A stretch of 64,000 bases of DNA, from assembly GCA_001414345.1 (NCBI GenBank), contig LLCB01000198.1, forward strand, positions 1-64,000, in the 5' to 3' direction. The DNA comes from Hymenoscyphus infarciens (taxonomy: Eukaryota > Ascomycota > Leotiomycetes > Helotiales > Helotiaceae). A model generated the notes under the pieces. It saw only the letters and a list, made by a program, of their open reading frames with translations. It was not told the origin of the DNA and did not search any database. Positions within the stretch are counted from its first letter, which is position 1; each line of letters starts with the position of its first letter. A program made the position numbers and the translations under genes. This document shows positions 23,962 through 34,858 of this stretch, piece by piece.

Positions 23962-24383
23962 GTTTGCGGTATTGCTGCGGATACTCGAGTAGCTTGCCAG
24001 CTCGCGGTTCCGGAAAACGGGGAGATCAAATTAAAACGATGGGATGAGCTGCATTGTCGCGGCAAATTCGACTTCTCTTTGCTGGGAATCCTGTCATGCA
24101 GACCCATGATCAACCTGACAATGTAATGCGGGGTAATATAAAGAGCCAAAATAGTGGATTCTCCGGGGAAATCACCGAGGTGATTTGGGTGAATCACGTG
24201 AGTATAAACAATAATAAATAAAAACGGCTTCTGTTGTATTCAATTGGAGTTGTGGCAAGACGAGAAAAAGGAATGAGAACATTCGTGGAAAATATTTCTG
24301 AACATCTCGCGAAGAGCCGCAGGTGTTTTGGAAAATAACGGGCACGTGATTCAACCCCAAGGTGGAAAGGACCCAAATAAATA

Positions 24384-24475
24384 CTCTCCCCCCCCTAAAT
24401 GAAATATAGAGTGCACAGATATTTAGTATGGCACAGCGGCCGTGCGCTTACATTTTATTTAGGGGGGGGGGGGAG
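24384..24475. mobile_element. 92-bp MITE with TA duplications (Tc1/mariner-type ends)
   Basis: The left end, CTCTCCCCCCCCTAAATGAA, is mirrored by the right end, ATTTTATTTAGGGGGGGGGG plus GGAG, with the match extending inward through TA(A/G)(A/G)-(C/T)GCAC, so nearly the whole element folds back on itself. TA flanks both sides (24382-24383 and 24476-24477). The poly-C/poly-G arms are 8 and 12 long and clearly slip. There is no coding capacity. It lies about 420 bp upstream of the transcription factor start and could influence that promoter. Confidence 0.6.
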
Positions 24476-24599
24476 TAATATTTAACCTCTAGCTTAAATT
24501 AGTTTCTTCCCGACAGTTAGGACAATTACGAGGTTCCTGCGTTACCAGCTGCCGCTTTTATGGTTAGAGGAATGCAGCTCGTTTCCCAAATTGAGCTAG

Positions 24600-26099
24600 C
24601 TCCAGAGTTGAAGTCTCTTATCCCTACCTACGAAAGCAAGGCCCCCCCTGTTTAGAGCGTTCCATGCCACGTAGAATATAGCCTAATCGAGGCCTTGGTT
24701 ATAAATTTACACTAGTAGCTACTCTGAGCTAAAAATATATAATATATTATATATTCTATAAAAATAAAGAGTTTATAATTAATAAAAAGCGGTTTATTAA
24801 GATAACTAAAACAAGAACTCTTTTAAATATTTAACTTTTATTCTTTCTATACTACTAGCTCTTCTCTCTTCTTTTCTCTCTTTTCTTTTACTTAGAAAAG
24901 CTCTTTTCTTAGAGTATTAAGTAAAATACTTATAAACGCGAGTAGACGTTAGTATATAAAAGAGTAAATTAACTAAACTACTTAATTTCGTTACTTACTT
25001 CTATAAGAAAAGTATAGTACTTCTATAAAAGTAGAAAATAAGCGAAGAACTTAGAGCCTATTTAGCTTATTATAAGATAATATTAAATTATCTAATAAAT
25101 ATACCGGGATCTTTTAAAAGTGGCTTAGTATATATTTATTTAATTATCTAATTATCTAATAATAAATTCTATAATCGTTAGGCTCTTTATTACAATTATT
25201 AGTAAGATTAAAAATAGCCTATAGTACTAGTATTAAGAGTAGAAGAATAAAATATATACTAGAAAATATTCTAATTATTATAGTTTTAATAATAATAGAA
25301 TAATTGCTTTTTTTAATAAGAATAATCTTTTAAATAAAAATTAGATTATTTAGCTAAATAATCCGGCTTAAAAAATATATAGACTAAACGATTCAGTATA
25401 TATTAAAGTGTTAAATATATCAAATTATCCGTTATTATTATAATGCCTTTTTAGTAGTATATATACTAAATTATCTAAAAAATATACTAGCTAAATAGGC
25501 TCTTATAATATAATTAGTTAATTATATAACTCTAAGACTATTTCTAGTAAATTATATACTAATAGTTTGTTAAAAGAGAGCACGTAGTCTAATTCTCTAA
25601 AGGTAATAACGATTATTTCTATTTATTAACTCTTATAGTAGCTTATAGTACTTAAAGCTATAAAGCCGGCTTCTGAATTATCGAGTACTATTCTCTAAAT
25701 CTATCTTTAATCACTATCTAGCCTACTAATCAGAGTTTAAACTCTAATTAGAGTATAAAAGAAACTTCTATAGAGTGTTATTTAACACCTTACTTACTTT
25801 CATAGAGTATACGGAAAGTAAGTGCGCTCTTCGTAAGACGATTTAGATTTCTAGGAAATAAGAACAATTGGAAAGTGATTGAAGCTTCTACTACTCGAAT
25901 ATGAGGTTTGCTATCACGTTGTAATTTAGAAGATCCAAAGAAAGGAGAGTGAACTTAAAAATCATTATTCACGTAATTCACAAAAAGCATTACTATTGAA
26001 AAACCACCCCTCTCCTCTGGAGTATCTTCTGGACCTCCATCTACGTCTAGAAACTTCTCTTCAAAGGCATCGTGAAATTCAACTAAGAGTCCTACTAAA
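24600..26099. other. AT-rich RIP-mutated region
   Basis: CA/TG-poor, stop-rich sequence with no gene. It contains a Harbinger-type MITE (25054-25502). The stretch from about 25870 to 26100 returns to normal base composition but holds nothing I can name. Confidence 0.6.
25054..25502. mobile_element. Harbinger/Tourist-type MITE, copy 1
   Basis: The 449-bp element has inverted ends: GAGCCTATTTAGCTTATTAT on the left, and GAGCCTATTTAGCTAGTATA when the right end is reverse-complemented; both continue into TAGATAAT/ATAATAT-like sequence. The flanks carry a 3-bp TTA duplication (25051-25053 and 25503-25505). A TWA target duplication with a GAGCCT start is characteristic of PIF/Harbinger elements. 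A second copy of the same internal sequence lies at 49296-49734. There is no transposase frame. It is heavily AT-shifted by RIP. Confidence 0.65.
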
Positions 26100-26315
26100 T
26101 TGAGTTTCCCCCCCCCTTCCCTTCAACAAACACTGAAGCTGTTCCCCACCAAGTCCTTGAACTGGTTCAGCCTTTGCAAAAACGATCACTTTCCTCCCAA
26201 GCCACAAAGTACAACACCATACCCAAGCCCCTTTAAACTCTCCAAAACAACAAACACCGCAGCTTCCAGCATTAAACTATACCACCGAGTGCCAACTCAG
26301 ACTAAGTGATCGAGT

Positions 26316-26507
26316 TTGCGTTCCTATGAATATACGACCTGTCCTTTCTGTGAGCAAGTTAACGTAGAAATTCCCCAATTATGTCAAGATTCACAACCTG
26401 GAAGACGATGCTTTGATTGGAAAACATATCAGATGGAAGTGAACTATCGCGGTGCCCGCTGTCCGTGGGGACGAGACTTTGAGCCTGTACAGGGTCTCTT
26501 GTATTAA
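26316..26507 (+). CDS. Possible small Cys-rich protein or terminal exon
   Basis: A 63-codon open frame without an ATG start, so it needs an upstream exon. It reads TTCPFCEQVNVEIPQLC and later RGARCPWGRDFEP before a stop at 26507. Four to five cysteines, two in a CPFC pair, suggest a small zinc-binding fold. No convincing donor was found upstream in 26100-26300. The next gene at 26946 also starts with a Cys-rich module, so this may be a decayed relative. No function can be assigned. Confidence 0.3.
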   Translation: MRSYEYTTCPFCEQVNVEIPQLCQDSQPGRRCFDWKTYQMEVNYRGARCPWGRDFEPVQGLLY

Positions 26508-26945
26508 TATACTTAGGTACATTGCAGAAGGGCGAGGAGAGTTGGGGGGAGCCGTTTTGACTAATTGCTATTTTCTGGCTAGGATTGATGATTGATGAAA
26601 GAGGAGTCAATACCCTGCAGATCCCGAGAACTCGTGAATGTTCTCCTTGTCTATAGCCGTTTAGTGTATTATTGTAAAGTCTAAGAGTACAAGTCATAAG
26701 TAATAGTAATAAACAGGCCGTGCACTAGTCGGTATGAAACTATTTAAGTTCTCTCCTTCTCTTCCAACCCCTCTGTCTTATTTCCATCAAAACAACCCAA
26801 GAGGACAAAACACCTAACTAACAAACCTACACGGTTGTCAAAACTTGAAAACGAACGACCCACTCACGCTGTTCTTATTGCCAACAGTCAATAATAAACT
26901 TAAAACCAGAAAGACACAGCCCTTAAAACCTCACCTACTTTCAAG

Positions 26946-28301
26946 ATGTGTCACACATGCAAGGAAGGACTTGTTGTAAGAAGACAAACAAATGGTTTTT
27001 TGCCAGTACTGGGCTGGCTTAATCAAAATCGCTGCGATACAAGTCACCGCAGTCGTGAGTTCCCCTGCGACTCTTATCTCCACAGTTTTTGCGATGATTG
27101 TCGGGCCAAGATCTTCAAGCAAAAGCAAAAAGACGGTGAAGCACATCTTACTCCCACTTGTCTGGATGTTTCCGGCGCTCAAGTTTCTCCTCCAGCGAGC
27201 ACCAATTTCCTCCTGTTTCAGCAGCTTCCAAAGGAACTTCGTCTCCAAGTCTGGCACTTAGCTCAAGAGGATGAGTCATTCTCTCGCATTATTCAAGTCG
27301 TCCAAAAGCGTTCCCGACTAACTCCTCAATGTTCCAACCTGTACAAGGTTCAAGTCCGCTCTCATCCAACACTGCTTCAAATTAACCGCGAATCTCGTTA
27401 TGAACTCATGCCGCAATACGTGACCCCCTTCTTACTAGAGAATACATACACACCTCTTGGAAGGTCTGTTGCCGGTTTGGTTATCAATCCTACAACAGAT
27501 ATTCTTTTCTTAGCTGGAGTCTGGAACACAGGAATACCAGAACGACAAGACACCTGTCTCCCATTTGTTTTCACAAAGCTCTTTGGAAAGAACTCGCTAT
27601 TGGTTACTAAACAGTTACGGACTCTCGCTCTTGACCGTCAACCACATATGAGCACCTATGAGGGCGATATGTTTTGGGCTGGAATTTCGACACCGCAGAC
27701 TCGACAGGAAAGTCTGAGGCAATTTATGCCGAATCTCAAACATTTGATAAGCACGTATACCAGGGGCAGACTTATCGAGCACGAAGGTGGCAAAATTCTA
27801 AGTTTTCCGATGCCTACATCGCCTCGCAATTCACTTTACCCTCATCCAAACGATGGTTCCAAATTTGGAATTCAGGATCTCGAACTCGAGCTTGGGCTTC
27901 AAAACATGATGTGGGGGGATGTAAAATTTGGAGGTGACGCGGGCGTATGGCCAATGGAAGTCGTCCCTATTCGCTTTCTAAGCGCAATAAAGAAGCAAGA
28001 GGAGCACTCGTGGAAAGAACACGAAAAAGTGGAGAGATCAGAGGCACGGCGCAAGGGTGAAGCTTCTAGTAGGATCCGCAAAAGGGATATCAAACGCCAT
28101 GAGGCTTACCGCTTGAAATTAAAAGCCACGAGAAATCGAGAGGGTAAACAAGAGAAGTGCCTTCGAGATGGGTACTGGCAGGCAGTTGGGTTAATGGGTG
28201 GATTTGATAAGGCGGAAGAAAGGAGTATGCGAAGTGAGTTGCACGCTGAGCACACATTCCCTGCTTTTGAACTCCCGGCATGGATCGGAGCAGCTGAATG
28301 A
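26946..28301 (+). CDS. 2EXR protein with an N-terminal Cys-rich module
   Basis: An intronless frame of 451 codons with an ATG at 26946. The first 55 residues hold six cysteines (C2, C5, C30, C41, C49, C52), including CHTC and CDDC pairs typical of zinc binding. The 2EXR motif follows at about residues 88-106 (LLFQQLPKELRLQVWHLAQ), with the companion LLQINRESR element later. The C-terminal third is highly basic and helical (residues about 345-425, with repeated KR/RK pairs). The zinc-module plus 2EXR combination is less common than 2EXR alone. The role is unknown; protein-protein or nucleic-acid binding is a guess from composition. Confidence 0.82.
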   Translation: MCHTCKEGLVVRRQTNGFLPVLGWLNQNRCDTSHRSREFPCDSYLHSFCDDCRAKIFKQKQKDGEAHLTPTCLDVSGAQVSPPASTNFLLFQQLPKELRLQVWHLAQEDESFSRIIQVVQKRSRLTPQCSNLYKVQVRSHPTLLQINRESRYELMPQYVTPFLLENTYTPLGRSVAGLVINPTTDILFLAGVWNTGIPERQDTCLPFVFTKLFGKNSLLVTKQLRTLALDRQPHMSTYEGDMFWAGISTPQTRQESLRQFMPNLKHLISTYTRGRLIEHEGGKILSFPMPTSPRNSLYPHPNDGSKFGIQDLELELGLQNMMWGDVKFGGDAGVWPMEVVPIRFLSAIKKQEEHSWKEHEKVERSEARRKGEASSRIRKRDIKRHEAYRLKLKATRNREGKQEKCLRDGYWQAVGLMGGFDKAEERSMRSELHAEHTFPAFELPAWIGAAE

Positions 28302-28803
28302 CAAGTTTGATTTCTTGTCACTGGAATGATGACAAAACTGTTTTGTTGAGATACTGTAGTAATTTCTCCATATTAAATTATCAACGACTGCCAAGTTATA
28401 TTTGGAATTAATTCACTCGTGAAACCTTGGGCATAAAATGGATATTATTGACAATGTATGACTACCATACCACCTGGGAGCACTTTCCCAAAACGACCCG
28501 CACCCACACACACACACTGGAGGAGGTATATACTCGTTAAGCGATCATATTCTCGGCCATAAAAAATATGCGTACTGAAAAGTAAGGTATTCCTAAATCA
28601 AATCGGATTCTTAAGTTTCTCGTTCTATTTTGCAACTCAGGTATAACCCTTAAGAACTTTCTTGTGCCAGTATATACAATGGCAGAGGTGCAAAGATTGA
28701 AGGGTTCAAGAATTATCGTTAATAAATTCAAGCAATAGAGAGATATAATCACTGGCATAGTAACTCCGGCATTTCTCAAATTGGTCCAAAGCCAGTCTCG
28801 ATA
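28302..28803. other. Intergenic between convergent genes; short CA repeat
   Basis: The 3' regions of the convergent 2EXR and MFS genes meet here. A CACACACACACAC tract lies at about 28505-28517. No ORF, RNA gene or terminator-like hairpin could be supported. Confidence 0.4.
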
Positions 28804-30446
28804 TTACTCGAGTATTGTCTTGTCCTTGAACCACCCAGCACCACGGACCTTCTTCCCGTACTTCATCAACAACACCGGCGCAGGAACAAAGGCAAGAGCA
28901 ACAAACCCCAGCAACGAATTTCCCCATCCGTATCCCAAATCTGCATACATTGCGGGTGCTGCCAAGGGCAACACTGCACTCGCCAAGTATCGTAATACCA
29001 AGTTAGCAGCTACAGCTGATGCAGCGTAAACGCCAAAAGCATCGACAAGGTAGCTGGGTGACACAACCTGGCACACTGCGACGCCGAAGGAGAAGATTCC
29101 AATACCCAGAATGGAGACAGGTGCGGGGAGATGCTTGGCTACACCCCACCCGTACATGAAGAGTCCGATGGGCATAATGATTCCGCCTAAAATCATTGGC
29201 ATGAGACGATATTCGGGCTCAGACATGCCATCATGACGACTGATTTGTGCTTGCATATAGGAGTCCATGGTAAGGCCGCAGAAGAGAACACCAACGAGCA
29301 TGCCGAACCCTTGATGTTATCACATTTATTAGCTCGGTTTAATCACTTTCCTCCACTCTTGAGAAAGTTCTTTGAAACTGAAAGAAGTGTTGACAATTTG
29401 ACGGGAGCGAAATACTTACCGATTGCAATATACACCAACCCCGCCTCTCCATACGAGAATCCATAAACAGACCCATAAATTTCAGTCAAAGTAGCCGCCA
29501 ACAAATAAATATACCCATAAACAAGTGATCCATACAAAGAGATAAGAAGCACGATAGGAGAAAGTAAAACCATCCTCATCGGTCGAATGATAGACGTTGT
29601 CCAAAGTTGTTTCTTAGTCACAGAAAGACGAGCGAATTTCGAGCGCAAAAGTGTATTCCCAGTCTCCTTCCTCAATTTTTCCGTTTTCCGTTTCAAAATC
29701 TTGACACGGTAGGTTTCGCGATAGACAGCGAGAAGTGCGACCTCGAAGCCAGCAGTAAGTATAGCAACAATCCAAAAGGACCATCGCCACCCCTTCGATT
29801 GTGACAGATAACCTCCCATAGCAGGACCTATAGCAGTTCCTAGAAGTGGTGCCATTGAGATCATAGCCATTGCTTTTCCTCGCTTTTCGACGGGGAAGAG
29901 GTCGCCAACGATGGGGGGGTTGAGGGAGGGGCAAATTGTTACGAATCCCATTAGGAATCTGAAGGCTATGACCATATTGATGTTCACACTTAACGCTCCG
30001 CCGATAGAGAGGAGAATGAACAGAGCTGTGGAGGCATGGTATACCGGAAGTCGACCGTGTATTTCTGAAAATGGCGAGAGGATGAGAGACCCGAGGGCTT
30101 GACCAACACCCCAGACGCAGAATATGAGGGTTGAGTGGATGCCAGAGGCATTTTCGTCACCGACATCTTTTAAGATGTCTGGGATTACGGGTGCAATTAT
30201 GGGTATTGCGATGTTGCTGTGAGGTGTCAATAATGTCATGTGATAGAGAGTTCTCGTAACATACATGATCAAAGTCATCAACGATAGTAAGACAACTAGT
30301 GTCCATTTGTATCCGTAAGACCAGTTCAATGGATCTGTTGGATCCCCTGGGTTGTTGAAATCAACCACATTTGAGACATCCTGATTTATTTGCTCGTTCA
30401 CCTCGTCTCCTGTCGAGAGACCCTTTTCTGTGTCTTGCGATTCCAT
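28804..30446 (-). CDS. MFS drug/metabolite:H+ antiporter, DHA1-like
   Basis: Three exons (30265-30446, 29420-30216, 28804-29309) with introns of 48 and 110 bp; the joined frame is 494 residues. The N-terminus is acidic and cytoplasmic, leading into NPTDPLNWSYGYKW-type sequence (observed: NNPGDPTDPLNWSYGYKW), the signature of fungal DHA1 antiporters. Twelve hydrophobic segments follow. Motif A appears as SPFSEIHGRLPVYHAS, and GPAMGGYLSQSKGWRWSFW marks the antiporter motif after TM5. It should act at the plasma membrane or a vesicle membrane, exporting small molecules by proton exchange. It lies 1.7 kb from the RiPP-like precursor gene on the same strand and is a candidate exporter; this link is inference. 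Confidence 0.88.
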
Positions 30447-32188
30447 TTTGTCTTTCTAAGTGAGTTGGAATCAACTATTGGGAACCGAAATTTTGTGTTG
30501 TTTTCTTTTTGTTTTCAGGCGATGTGTGGATCTCTGGATGTGTGGATGTGTTCCTAGTCATTGTGCGACCAACTGACCAGCGGTGTGTATAGGTCACTCG
30601 GCAATCAAATCCCCTTGGCCTTCGGCTAAAAAAACAGTTACATTAGGGAACGGCCATCGACCATAAGCTTTCAGTCATAAATTGGCACTTCTGGGCGTCT
30701 AGGGAGACTTTGCTTAACCCGCGCACTGCCCCCCCTGGCTTCTACGCTCCTATAATCAACCCTCTCTTCTACGCTTCCACAACAGGCTCCTCTTTCACTC
30801 CATGGCTTCTTCGCTCTCGTACTTGATTTCTTCAAATGACTAATTAAAGATGAAGAAGAGAAGTGATCGAGATCGTGAAAGTGGGAGATTACTTGGGGCG
30901 TTTGCACTTCGCTTAATCCGGGAGACGTTCCTAAAACAGAATAGAAAGGTTGCACGAAACGCCTAAAGAGGCATAGTTATCACGACAGCCTAGTGTTACC
31001 CCAACCCCCTTTTGTTCTCCTACTCTCCTCTTATCCTTTTTCACTCTCTCGATCCTGTCTTTTTCAAGTGAGTACTAGACAAGATGTATAAGTAGCTTGG
31101 AAGAGACACTCTAAGCAAGAAAGTCTGGCGAGAAAGCGGCAAAAAAACAGAGCTGGGAAGGTAGAGAGAAAGGGGTGACTTTTGAAGTGTCTAGTACTTT
31201 GAACGATGGCTATTCTCCGTTCCGTATTACAGGCCATGCGCTGCCACGCTAACAAACACCAATACAAACACGCTTACCGCAATCGTCTGAAGTAGAAGGT
31301 AATAGGTTCGCTCGGTGTTGGATACGAGTTTCTTGCATCTGATTTTCTCCCTGGTGTGTCTGTAGTGCCTCAAAATATCCATCAATGGTGTCTTCAGAGT
31401 GGGTTGGGTGCCAATTCTTGATGACAGAAGATCGGTCCTGCATTATTCCTGTTTGTCTCGTATATGATTTTGGCTAAACCCACGCGCCACATGTATACAT
31501 AAAAATGCTTGTATCGTACGTACAACTTTTCTTCCTTCAATGCCTGAGTTTTCAAAAGGTCCTGGGAAAATCCCTCTCGTAGCACCACATCCGGATTACT
31601 AGTTCGTCCGCTTCTATGCCACCAACTTAATCTATCAGATACAAGCACATGCAAGTAACATCGATCTGTGACTGGAATGGAATTTTGCATTAGGTTGCAG
31701 ATAGTAAAATACGATGATGTGGTAACGTTGCGTCGAGTATTGACGATGTTATCCTCAGGATAGTTTCCAAGCGGACTCCCTTTTTACAATCTAGTTTATC
31801 GTGTATGGTTCAAAGCCCCAGTAGTAGCAGTCCACGTATGTAAGAACCTATAATGGTGGTGGGGTTGGTGGTGGTAAATCTGTGCACTGAAAAGGGAGTA
31901 TCACTGAAGCACAAGATCGGAATAACTAGAATAACTTCGATAATTCTTGCATTCATGGGGAAAGAGAGAATTCATTTATTCGTAAAGACTGACTGACTAA
32001 GATATTTCCCCTCGCTTGATTTTTATAGCAGCCGCTCATCTTTCATTCCACGAAGCTCTCACAACTTCATTGGTGTAGCCCTTCAAGAAATACAATTTGC
32101 AAGTGAAACCTGTAATCAAATCCCACCTAAAAGCCCCCTTTCTTATCCAAAATCTTCAAACCACATCAATTTCTTCCTCCCCGATTTC
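30447..32188. other. Intergenic, 1.7 kb, no supportable gene
   Basis: Includes the promoter side of the MFS antiporter and the 3' side of the precursor gene. Several frames of 60-100 codons exist on the - strand (30671-30955, 31394-31690), but they lack ATG-led structure, domains or splice support. A short fungal gene with very small exons could be missed here. Confidence 0.35.
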
Positions 32189-32566
32189 TTACTTGGAAAT
32201 CCCCACGGGATCGACCTCATGGTCAAAAGCATTCCTCTTCGCAATTCCCACGGTATCAAGTTCTCCATCGGCGGTCGCTCTTTTGGCAATTCCCACCGTT
32301 TCGATTTCACCCTCAGCGACCTCACGCTTGCTGATACCAACGGGGTCAAGCTCTCCATCAGCAACCGGATTTTCTCGCTTAGTGATACCAACGGGATCAA
32401 CCTCGTGTTCAAAGGTCTTTCTTTTCGCGATTCCCACAGCATCAACTTGGTTGTCAGGTTGGGCTTTGTAAAAGCCGGATCTGGTTGCCAACATAGACTT
32501 CCCGTCAAGAGGTAATCCAGTGCCGATAGTCGCCAAAGCAACGATGAGAGAAATCGTACAACGCAT
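32189..32566 (-). CDS. Secreted Kex2-processed repeat precursor, RiPP (dikaritin-type) candidate
   Basis: A single-exon frame of 125 residues. Residues 1-22 form a signal-peptide-like segment (MRCTISLIVALATIG core). Then six repeats end in VGI-(A/T/S)-K-R: KR pairs at 48-49, 63-64, 80-81, 95-96 and 110-111, and a final K125 before the stop. Repeat units are 15-17 residues with the consensus (V/L/I)-(D/E)-(P/T/A)-VGI-x-KR, for example VDPVGITKR, LDPVGISKR and LDTVGIAKR. Kex2 would cut after each KR in the Golgi and release similar acidic peptides, the organisation of UstA-type precursors and of other Kex2-processed fungal proteins. The cores contain no Tyr or Trp. A GTAAGA donor overlaps the stop codon (AAGTAAGA), so a spliced C-terminal extension is possible. 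A UstYa-type gene lies 1.25 kb upstream on the same strand. Confidence 0.8.
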   Translation of the reverse strand: MRCTISLIVALATIGTGLPLDGKSMLATRSGFYKAQPDNQVDAVGIAKRKTFEHEVDPVGITKRENPVADGELDPVGISKREVAEGEIETVGIAKRATADGELDTVGIAKRNAFDHEVDPVGISK

Positions 32567-33815
32567 GTTGTTCGCCTGGTTCTTTTTCTTTTGTTAGTTC
32601 AAAACTTGTAGAATGTGGGTTGCTGAATCTTACCCACGTAGGAAGAAGATATCCTTATATGACCGTGTGGTTGAATTTGACGAGGGATGAGGTATGGATT
32701 AGGAAGCGAGAAATGTTTCTTCTCATAGAGTTGAAGTTTGGGAACCTGATGAAATAAGGACCCACCCTATTAATGGGAAAGTCATAAGTATCAACTAGGA
32801 CTCCATCTACAATTTCTTCCGAGGCACTAGTTAGGTGACACCCTAATTCGCCCAAAGTCGTATTGCTCTACATATCGAATAAACGACCATATCTTACCGA
32901 TGACGTACATTGAGGCGTAGTCCCAATGTGTGACCGTTTTACTTTTGCCCCTGTGGCGCGATAACGGTCGCCCCCACTGATGTTGTGCATACATCGAGTT
33001 GAGAATTGCCGGCATATCGACAATCGGAAACCTGATTTTGTTGAAGGAGAATGTTATCTCTTTACACCATTCAAGCTCAAGATTGCAACAAAAGGGGTAT
33101 GCCCGATTATCGGTTAAACACGTCGTGTCTCGTACTTGTGCTTTCGTGTCATTATAATCATTCGTGACATGTTAACCATATCAAACCTCCATGCAGCACC
33201 GTATCAATCCAAAAATTTGATGTATGCATCTCAAAGGCACAGAATAGCTCTAGGTAGCTATTGTGTCGCCGGTCCAATGGCAATCTACTCATGCAAGTAA
33301 CCTCAGCCCTGCGTGGGGATTTCAAATATGAATTTAATCTATCAAGTTCCGAGTCTAGGAAAGGAGCAGACATCTATCTGTAGGGTAAAGTCTTGTTCTA
33401 TTTTCGAGGTGCATCATTGTGAAAAAGGAGGTGGGGATTGAATGTGCGAGAGCGCGCGAGCATGAGAGCACGAGGCATATGCGAGTTCCCTTTACCATAC
33501 GACGGTTTAAGGGGCGATGCCGAGCTGGATGGAGCACCATGGGCGGGACCTTAGGTCAGGTGCTCAAGCCTGCGATTCTCCTCAAATTGTATGCTGAAAA
33601 GGACCACACTCAAACGAGAATTCAGAATGTTCTGAGCACTAACATCAAGCTGCAGTGTTGAGGAAACATATTGACAAGAACTTGGCTTTTGGACTGGGTT
33701 CAATTTGGCATTTTCATACTTTACTGGATAAACGATTTTTGTTTTACAAACATGCTCTAAAAATGAAAGCCCGGAACTTTTCCCACAAAATCCCTTCATA
33801 TCAAAACAGCAACTT
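32567..33815. other. Intergenic between precursor and UstYa genes
   Basis: 1.25 kb with no supportable ORF. It should hold the promoter of the - strand precursor gene (next to 32567) and the 3' region of the UstYa gene. Small frames on both strands lack domains or splice-supported extension. Confidence 0.4.
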
Positions 33816-34858
33816 TCACTCCACATATGGATTCTTGTGACCAAACTTTTCAAAGTAGGCCTCCACAATAAGCGAATATCCCGAATCTTTAGGACAATAC
33901 TGATACCTCTCAAGCTTGTGATGAATCTCTCTATAATCGCTGATCAACCTATGACAGGCATTTCGTTCGGGTGCCTGTGTCCAGGCAATCAATTGATCCC
34001 AATTTCGACATTTTGTGACTTGGCCATCACCCAGGCTATGATCGATATGAGTCAAAGGCATAGGTGTATCATCCGCTTTGCACATGAGATCTTGCCGAAT
34101 GGAATCGAGACAGTGATAAACGTGTCCCGAGGTAATTCCTTGATGTGAGCTTTGCTCGTAGTTTCGGAAAGCTCGACGAATAACTTTCAAGCAGTGCATA
34201 TGATGAAAACTAGAAGACAGGGAAGTCAGTATAAACTTATTAATGAATGTCTTGCGATTCGGTATAGGATGATGCTGAGTTTAAGAATCATTCAGGAGTG
34301 ATTCAAGAGAAAGTAAGTGGGAGAACGATGCCCCCATTACCTACGCTTTCACAAAATAAAGACTCTTGCTGTTGTCCCATGGGAATGGTGAGGACGGTGG
34401 TAAATCATGTTGCTGAGCATATTCATCTGTGAGCGCGATGGCGATTGGATCTGAAGGCAAAGAGTCCCAAAGTTCATCGGAAAGTGTATCATTTTCACCC
34501 CAGAAATCGGTATGTGCTTTGAAGACCACTGGCTTATTGAACTGGAGGCCACCTGGTGATTTTAGCAACAGGATTTTGAACATTTTGTTTTCATCAGCTT
34601 ACTATACTGGATTAACCCGTCATCGGCTACGTGATTGTCACGAACCCTTTTATATTGCAACCATTGAAGGACGTTAAATGAAAGAGAGAGTAGAACCAAT
34701 GCCAGTAAAGCACAAAAATATCTATGCTTGAACCTGTTTCTTTGCGTATTCGATGGATGCCGATCATGCTGGATTGAATTAATCGATCCGTCGCCGCTGT
34801 CGTCCTGGGAAAGGAGGTGATGCTTGCTTTCTTGAGAAAGTTTCTCTTGAGATATCAT
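33816..34858 (-). CDS. UstYa-family (DUF3328) oxidative peptide-modifying enzyme
   Basis: Three exons (34603-34858, 34345-34552, 33816-34209) with introns of 50 and 135 bp; the joined frame gives 285 residues. A polar cytoplasmic N-terminus is followed by one membrane helix (about residues 47-67, FCALLALVLLSLSF), the type II topology of the family. The lumenal domain shows the family landmarks: FWGENDTLSDELWDSLPSD, LYFVKAFHHMHC (first HxxHC, residues 157-161) and HVYHCLDSIRQDLMC (second HxxHC, residues 184-188), then ADDTPMPL and TKCRNWDQLIAWTQ. UstYa proteins modify peptide backbones oxidatively, for example by macrocyclising dikaritin RiPPs such as ustiloxin, or hydroxylating or chlorinating related peptides. 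The adjacent repeat precursor makes a RiPP role likely. Both HxxHC motifs, the proposed metal sites, are intact. Confidence 0.9.

Noticed and set aside
30671..30955. 94-codon - strand frame upstream of the DHA1-like transporter.
   Set aside because: No ATG-led structure or motif. It is promoter-side sequence.
32097..32515. Repetitive + strand frames (NSHGI, AIPTVS-type) opposite the precursor gene, considered as a repeat protein.
   Set aside because: These are mirror images of the repeat array on the - strand. Only the - strand frame has a signal peptide and KR sites.
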